This document shows, piece by piece, positions 58,494 to 62,309 of a stretch of DNA of 62,309 nucleotides (position 1 is its first letter; the number at the start of each line of letters is the position of its first letter). The DNA lies in contig NZ_QWKG01000023.1 of assembly GCF_009911595.1 (NCBI RefSeq), positions 1 through 62,309 of the forward strand, written 5' to 3'. Origin of the DNA: Colidextribacter sp. OB.20 (GTDB lineage Bacteria > Bacillota > Clostridia > Oscillospirales > Oscillospiraceae). A program made the position numbers and the translations under genes. Under the pieces are notes generated by a model that ran no database searches, was not told the DNA's origin, and saw nothing but the letters and a program-made list of their open reading frames with translations.

Positions 58494-58658
58494 ATGGCAA
58501 CTGCATATTGTACAGAAGCCCACGAACGGTGTTATCACAGCCGGACTATCTTAATAGAGAACGCAACACCGGTATATCGTCGGGAGGAACGGGAGGCCGT
58601 TAAAAAAGCCATTGAAGAACAGCTTTACGACATTTTCTGTAAATATGTGTCAAGTTAG
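58494..58658 (+). CDS. Small helical protein before the recombinase
   Basis: 54 residues from the ATG at 58494 (MATAYCTEAHERCYHSRTIL), ending with an amphipathic helix (EEREAVKKAIEEQLYDIFCK). A second reading frame starting at 58448 (MKLRFEYRKKKVVGTYGNCI) overlaps it and also has a ribosome binding site. One may be real and the other chance, or the two may be pieces of one frameshifted gene. Helical small proteins often precede recombinase genes in Clostridial elements; a role as excision cofactor is a guess. Confidence 0.5.
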   Translation: MATAYCTEAHERCYHSRTILIENATPVYRREEREAVKKAIEEQLYDIFCKYVSS

Positions 58659-58661
58659 GTC

Positions 58662-58690
58662 TTGAGTTGTCGGAGCTGCGCCCTTATAAT
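58662..58690 (+). promoter_or_regulatory. Promoter of the serine recombinase gene
   Basis: TTGAGT at 58662-58667, 17-bp spacer, TATAAT at 58685-58690. Confidence 0.65.
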
Positions 58691-58709
58691 ATAGGGGTTA
58701 GCAGCTCCG
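58671..58709 (+). promoter_or_regulatory. Perfect 9-bp inverted repeat around the -10 box
   Basis: CGGAGCTGC at 58671-58679 and GCAGCTCCG at 58701-58709, with the TATAAT in the loop. It could be a repressor operator or, as RNA, a hairpin followed by CTTCTTTTT. Confidence 0.6.
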
Positions 58710-58731
58710 CTTCTTTTTGCGAAGAAGGGGA

Positions 58732-60240
58732 GTGAACCTTATCGACGCAATCTATACGAGACAATCAGTTGACCGGGTTGACAGCATATCGGTAGAAAGC
58801 CAGGTCGAATTTTGCAAGAGGGAAGTGATAGGGGAAGACATCAAGGTATATACAGACAAAGGTTACAGCGGAAAGAATACAGACCGGCCGGCCTTTCAAG
58901 AGATGATGGCTGACATTACCGCCGGGAAGATCCGCCGGGTGATTGTGTATCGCCTGGACCGGATCAGCCGTTCTGTCCTGGATTTTGCCAGTGTCATCGA
59001 CGTGTTCCAGAAGCATGGAGTAGATTTTGTCAGTACCATGGAGAAGTTCGACACAGGTACGCCCATTGGCAAAGCTATGCTGATGATCGTGATGATCTTT
59101 GCTCAGTTGGAGCGGGAAACCATCCAACAGCGAGTTATTGATGCCTACAGCTCCCGTAGTAAGCGAGGCTTCTACATGGGCGGTAAGGTGCCATATGGGT
59201 TTCGCCTAAAAGAAACAGTCATTGATGGAATACGAACAAAAATGTATGAGCCAGTTCTGGAAGAAACCGCAGTTATTGAGCAGATTTTCTCCAAGTATGC
59301 TCAACCTCAGACCTCATTCGGCGACATTGTGCGTTGGCTGGATGAACGGCAGGTCAAGAAGCGGAATGGGGAGCCGTTTTCCCGCAGCCGTATTCGTGAT
59401 TTGGTTGTTAATCCAGTCTATGTCCGAGCGGACTACCGCCTCTACGAGTTCTATAAGGCTCAGGGGACCATCATCGAAAACCGGCCAGAGGACTTTATTG
59501 GAACGAACGGTGCCTATCTCTACTCTGGAAACGAGGGGAAACGCAAGACGGTATCCTTGCAAGGGCATACTTTGGTGCTCGCACCCCATGAGGGGTTAAT
59601 CCCCTCTGATATCTGGATCAAATGCCGCAGTAAATGCCTGAGCAATACCAGGCTGGCAAAACCAATCAAGGCTAAAGCAACATGGCTGGCGGGCAAGGTT
59701 AAATGCGCTCACTGCGGGTATGCGCTTTCCGCAAAAGTGTATCACTGCAAAACAAAGGCCGACAACCGCTATTATCTCTGCAACAACAAGTACAACACCG
59801 GCGGGTGTAACTTCGGCTCTCTGGATGCGGATCTGGTGGACGAAATCGTGTTTGAGGAAATGCGGAAGAAGCTGGCCGAGTTTAACACACTGACCAAGCA
59901 GAAGCAGGAGAGCTGTGACCTACAGACAATCAAGTTGAAAACCCGGATAGAAGTGATTGACCAGGAAATCGGTTCGTTGCTGGATAAAATTCCGCTGGCA
60001 AATGGAGCTGTTATGGAGTATATCAACAACCGTGTGGCTGTCTTGGATGCTGAAAAAAAGGAGCTGTACGCTGAAATCGTACGGCTCACAGAGGGCAAAG
60101 GATATAGCCTGGAGAAAATTACAGGATACCTGGATAATTGGGAAGAAATCTCCATGGGCGACAAGCTAACCGTTGTGGACAGCCTGATAGAAAATATTTA
60201 TGCTTCACAGGAAAAAATCAAAATAAACTGGAAAATATAA
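58732..60240 (+). CDS. Large serine recombinase (integrase/excisionase)
   Basis: 502 residues from a GTG at 58732; AAGGGGA lies right before it, so the exact start is uncertain and a TTG at 58717 is the alternative. The resolvase domain has the catalytic Ser12 (AIYTRQSVDRVDS) and VYRLDRISRS. The recombinase domain (ERETIQQRVIDAYSSRSKRG) and a zinc ribbon (CAHCGYALS ... CNFGS) follow, then a coiled-coil end. This is the standard layout of integrases that insert and remove elements at short att sites. The stop lies 33 bp from attR. Confidence 0.93.
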   Translation: MNLIDAIYTRQSVDRVDSISVESQVEFCKREVIGEDIKVYTDKGYSGKNTDRPAFQEMMADITAGKIRRVIVYRLDRISRSVLDFASVIDVFQKHGVDFVSTMEKFDTGTPIGKAMLMIVMIFAQLERETIQQRVIDAYSSRSKRGFYMGGKVPYGFRLKETVIDGIRTKMYEPVLEETAVIEQIFSKYAQPQTSFGDIVRWLDERQVKKRNGEPFSRSRIRDLVVNPVYVRADYRLYEFYKAQGTIIENRPEDFIGTNGAYLYSGNEGKRKTVSLQGHTLVLAPHEGLIPSDIWIKCRSKCLSNTRLAKPIKAKATWLAGKVKCAHCGYALSAKVYHCKTKADNRYYLCNNKYNTGGCNFGSLDADLVDEIVFEEMRKKLAEFNTLTKQKQESCDLQTIKLKTRIEVIDQEIGSLLDKIPLANGAVMEYINNRVAVLDAEKKELYAEIVRLTEGKGYSLEKITGYLDNWEEISMGDKLTVVDSLIENIYASQEKIKINWKI

Positions 60241-60800
60241 ATCGCAAATCCATTCGTTTCTGTTTGTAATGGTTCGCCGAAGCGCTGGAAGTGGACGATC
60301 TCCCGCTCCCGCAGGAAGCGGATGACGTTGTTCACATCTGGATCGTCAGACAACCGCAGAATGTTGTCATAGGTGAGTCGGGCCTTCTGCTCGGCTGCCA
60401 GGTCCTCAGTCAGGTCGGCGATAACGTCGCCGGTGGACTGTATGGACCCGGCGCTCCAGGGGAAGCCGGAGGCGGCGGTAGGGTAGACGCCGGTAGTATG
60501 ATCCACAAAGTAGGGGGCGAAGGCGGGATTGGCCTGAATCTCCTCATCTGTGAGGTTCCGGGTCAGTTGGTGGACAACGGCTGCCACCATCTCCATATGG
60601 CCCAGCTCCTCTGTGCCGATGTCGGTAAGCAGGCCTTTGGCCTCGGCGTAGGGCATGGAGTAACGCTGGGACAGATAGCGCATAGAGGCACCCAGCTCGC
60701 CGTCAGGACCACCGTACTGACTGATGATAAAGGCGGCCAGCTTGGGGTTTGGTGTCGCGATTTTCACCGGAAATTGGAGCTTTTTTTCATAGTGGAACAT
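60198..60800 (-). CDS. cotJC: CotJC manganese catalase, interrupted: native 5' part with element-encoded tail
   Basis: The reading frame of 200 codons starts at the ATG at 60800 (MFHYEKKLQFPVKIATPNPK). Residues 1-175 are native CotJC and carry the di-manganese ligands (TDIGTEELGHMEM; EQKARLTYDNIL; REREIVHFQRFGE). The GGC GAA of FGE is the junction at 60278-60273. After it, the element supplies PLQTETNGFAIYIFQFILIF and a stop, replacing the native end that now lies at 45115-45216. Restored by excision, the protein would be 208 residues. CotJC is a spore coat protein of the cotJ operon, made in the mother cell under sigma-E. Confidence 0.88.
   Translation of the reverse strand: MFHYEKKLQFPVKIATPNPKLAAFIISQYGGPDGELGASMRYLSQRYSMPYAEAKGLLTDIGTEELGHMEMVAAVVHQLTRNLTDEEIQANPAFAPYFVDHTTGVYPTAASGFPWSAGSIQSTGDVIADLTEDLAAEQKARLTYDNILRLSDDPDVNNVIRFLREREIVHFQRFGEPLQTETNGFAIYIFQFILIFSCEA
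60273..60278. other. attR core TTCGCC
   Basis: Right junction. To the left is element sequence (TGTTTGTAATGG), to the right native cotJC (GAAGCGCTGG). Same hexamer and same codon phase as attL. Confidence 0.8.
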
Positions 60801-61310
60801 TTATTTCACCTCATTCTGCGCATAATTCCAGGGCCATGGGTCACTGAGCCATTTATAGCTGCTGCTGGCGGCGGCAGTCTCCTTTGTGATGGGGCCATAT
60901 TTGGACTCATAGGCCGCCTTGGCCGCCTTCTCCATAGCGGAGAACTGCTTGAACAGATTGAAGGCTTCAGTGTCGTCTTTGTGGGTGTCCAGGTACAGGT
61001 TCAGCTCCAGCACCACAAACTCCAGAGCCTGGAGCTCAGCCAGAGGTGTGTCAGGCAGGGTGGAGCCCTCCACCGCCAGACGGAAGGGCAGGTTCAGGCC
61101 AGGAAACAGCGTACCGTTGCTCAAGGCCTCAGTCTGGGCGTACTTTTGAGGATTGTTCTGCTGGAAGGGCACATAGGGCACCGCCAGCCCCGCGCAGGAC
61201 GGCAGGGTGCCGTTGGCATCCGGGCAGCTGGTCTGAGCCGGCTGAGTTCCGCCGGCGGCTCCATTGGCGGAAGCGTTGGACCGGGAGCCGTTGTTCGTTT
61301 CTATAAACAA
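60801..61310 (-). CDS. CotJA-CotJB fusion protein
   Basis: 169 residues from a TTG at 61310, with GGAGG 9 bases upstream. The N-terminal part (about residues 28-78) is CotJA-like: CAGLAVPYVPFQQNNP and LSNGTLFPGLNLPF. The C-terminal part (about 86-165) is CotJB-like: LAELQALEFVVLELNLYLDT, KAAYESKYGPITKE and WLSDPWPWNY. In Bacillus these are two genes of about 80-90 codons each. The stop adjoins the cotJC start, so all three functions form one operon. Confidence 0.85.
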   Translation of the reverse strand: MFIETNNGSRSNASANGAAGGTQPAQTSCPDANGTLPSCAGLAVPYVPFQQNNPQKYAQTEALSNGTLFPGLNLPFRLAVEGSTLPDTPLAELQALEFVVLELNLYLDTHKDDTEAFNLFKQFSAMEKAAKAAYESKYGPITKETAAASSSYKWLSDPWPWNYAQNEVK

Positions 61311-61378
61311 GGGAAGATCCCTCCTTCATTCAATACAGGGGGACGGGTGCGGGGAGCGCAGGCGTCCCCCCTCAGTCC

Positions 61379-61386
61379 ATTCTATG
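61379..61386 (-). promoter_or_regulatory. Candidate sigma-E -10 box of the cotJ operon
   Basis: Read on the minus strand the sequence is CATAGAAT, close to the sigma-E -10 consensus CATACAnT. The -35 region is weak. Sigma-E control would fit cotJ genes of Bacillus. Confidence 0.3.
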
Positions 61387-61456
61387 AGCGGATGCCGGGA
61401 TAGGTACACGCATACCGGGCCGTCAGCCTCCATAGGATAGGGGGGAGGTGGTCACT

Positions 61457-62155
61457 GTGAAGAGAGGAATTTTATTGGCCGGAGCACTGCTGGGGACGCT
61501 GCTTCTGCTGGTACTGGCCCTGAGCCGGCTGAACAGCCTGATGGAGCCAGCTGCCAGTCCAGTGGCGCTCAGGAACACCAGGCCGCTGGTACTGGACGCA
61601 GGCCACGGCGGGGAGGACGGTGGCGCAGTGTCCCTCACTGGCGTGCCGGAAAGCCAGATCAACCTGGCAATCGTGCTGAAACTGCGGGATGTGCTGGGGC
61701 TGTACGGCGTGGACCCCGTCGTTCTGCGGGAGGAGGATGTCTCCCTCCACGATGAAAGCGCCGATACCCTGCGGGAGAAAAAGCGGTCTGACCTGAAAAA
61801 CCGGGTGGCAGCCATAGAGGCGGTGGAGGGAGGAACTCTCCTCAGCATCCACCAAAATACCTATACCTCCAGCCGCTACCACGGCAGCCACGTCTTTTAC
61901 GCCCCTACCGAGGGGTCCCAGGAGCTGGCGGAGCACTTTCAGAACAGCATAAAAGCTGCCCTCCAGCCTGAAAATGAGCGGGCTGTCAAGCGGATTCCCG
62001 ATACAGTTTACATAATGAATCACGTCACCTGCCCCGCCGTCCTCATCGAGTGCGGGTTCCTCACCAATCCGGAGGAGGAGTCCCTGCTCCGAGACGAGGG
62101 CTACCAGCGCAGGCTGTCCGCCGTGGTTGCCGCCGCCTGGCTGACTGCCCCTTGA
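61457..62155 (+). CDS. cwlD: N-acetylmuramoyl-L-alanine amidase CwlD
   Basis: 232 residues from a GTG at 61457, 8 bases after GGGGGAGG. An N-terminal signal anchor (ILLAGALLGTLLLLVLAL) is followed by the Amidase_3 domain: VLDAGHGGEDGG (first zinc ligand), NLAIVLKLRDVL, LSIHQNTY (His) and VLIECGFLTNPEEESLL (Glu). CwlD with PdaA makes muramic lactam in the spore cortex, the signal for cortex lysis in germination. It is divergent from the cotJ operon. Confidence 0.92.
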   Translation: MKRGILLAGALLGTLLLLVLALSRLNSLMEPAASPVALRNTRPLVLDAGHGGEDGGAVSLTGVPESQINLAIVLKLRDVLGLYGVDPVVLREEDVSLHDESADTLREKKRSDLKNRVAAIEAVEGGTLLSIHQNTYTSSRYHGSHVFYAPTEGSQELAEHFQNSIKAALQPENERAVKRIPDTVYIMNHVTCPAVLIECGFLTNPEEESLLRDEGYQRRLSAVVAAAWLTAP

Positions 62156-62214
62156 ATCCGGGATGGTTCTGTGATAAAATCAGAACCATAAATCGGAATT
62201 TGAGGAGATATTTT

Positions 62215-62309
62215 ATGTTTAATGAAATATGTATATATGAGGCAAAACTTACCAAGTTAGATGAAATTGAAGAACTAATGAGAGAAGTAGCAGAATTTTA
62301 TTTGAACCA
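62215..62309 (+). CDS. Start of an unidentified gene (partial)
   Basis: An ATG at 62215 with TGAGGAG 9 bases upstream opens a frame that runs off the window: MFNEICIYEAKLTKLDEIEE and on for 31 codons. AT-rich for this genome. The visible part looks like a helix after a short strand; the family is not identified. GGTTCTG / CAGAACC at 62165-62187 is a weak hairpin between it and cwlD. Confidence 0.5.
   Translation, partial: MFNEICIYEAKLTKLDEIEELMREVAEFYLN

Larger units (their letters stand above)
45214..60272. mobile_element. 15,059-bp integrated element inserted in cotJC
   Basis: Bounded by TTCGCC at 45214-45219 and 60273-60278. It carries hsdRMS and two accessory genes, an XRE regulator, a CRESS-type Rep, an FtsK/TraB-like translocase and a large serine recombinase. 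The recombinase gene ends 33 bp from the right junction, the usual place for an integrase. GC content drops in the middle. Predicted excision gives a 15,059-bp circle and restores cotJC. It has a rolling-circle-type Rep but no type IV secretion genes, so it is best described as an integrative, self-replicating element with possible single-protein transfer. Confidence 0.88.

Overview
The window comes from the chromosome of a GC-rich, spore-forming Firmicute, most likely a gut Oscillospiraceae bacterium of the Flavonifractor / Pseudoflavonifractor / Lawsonibacter type. The support is the sporulation gene set (sigG, ylbJ, a YlmC/YmxH PRC-barrel gene, the cotJ genes, cwlD), AddAB instead of RecBCD, IreB, a pyrophosphate-type phosphofructokinase, AGGAGG-type ribosome binding sites, and many palindromic intergenic repeats. 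No rRNA, tRNA or CRISPR array was seen. The genus is an inference from gene content, not a measured placement.

Layout. 1-5.3 kb: end of a membrane protein, the TIGR03960/TIGR03936 radical SAM pair, an ankyrin gene, a thioesterase and an XRE regulator. 5.3-6.9 kb: a riboswitch-like leader (best match yybP-ykoY, Mn2+) before a stand-alone OadB-like sodium pump subunit and a 40-residue OadG-like peptide. 7-9.7 kb: putP and a TetR regulator. 9.8-19.8 kb: addB and addA, separated by four small genes. 19.9-31 kb: small regulators, a glycosyltransferase, ylbJ, uppP, an FtsK/SpoIIIE translocase, an MFS transporter, ireB and DUF523. 31-38 kb: sigG with a leader hairpin over its ribosome binding site, ZIP and PiT transporters, dinB, DUF6348 and an SPL-like radical SAM gene. 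38-45 kb: pfp and fba (glycolysis), small regulators and a SPASM radical SAM gene.

45.2-60.3 kb: a 15,059-bp integrated element, the most interesting part of the window. It sits inside cotJC, the manganese-catalase spore coat gene. The 3' end of cotJC lies at 45.1-45.2 kb and the 5' part at 60.3-60.8 kb, both on the minus strand, and both junctions carry the same hexamer TTCGCC in the same codon phase. Joining them restores a full-length CotJC. The element carries a type I restriction-modification operon (hsdRMS), a zinc-ribbon protein with a nucleotide-hydrolase-like C-terminal domain, an AT-rich AAA ATPase with a C-terminal OB-like domain, an XRE regulator, a Rep protein with the HUH plus superfamily 3 helicase layout of CRESS-DNA viruses and pCRESS plasmids, an FtsK/TraB-like translocase, and a large serine recombinase at the right end. 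Outside the element the host cotJ operon continues with a natural CotJA-CotJB fusion, followed by cwlD.

A second theme is a family of palindromic repeats with TGTAGGG...CCCTACA ends. Copies lie between genes, next to the stop codons of three genes, and in frame inside addA (twice) and ftsK, where they encode extra peptide segments.
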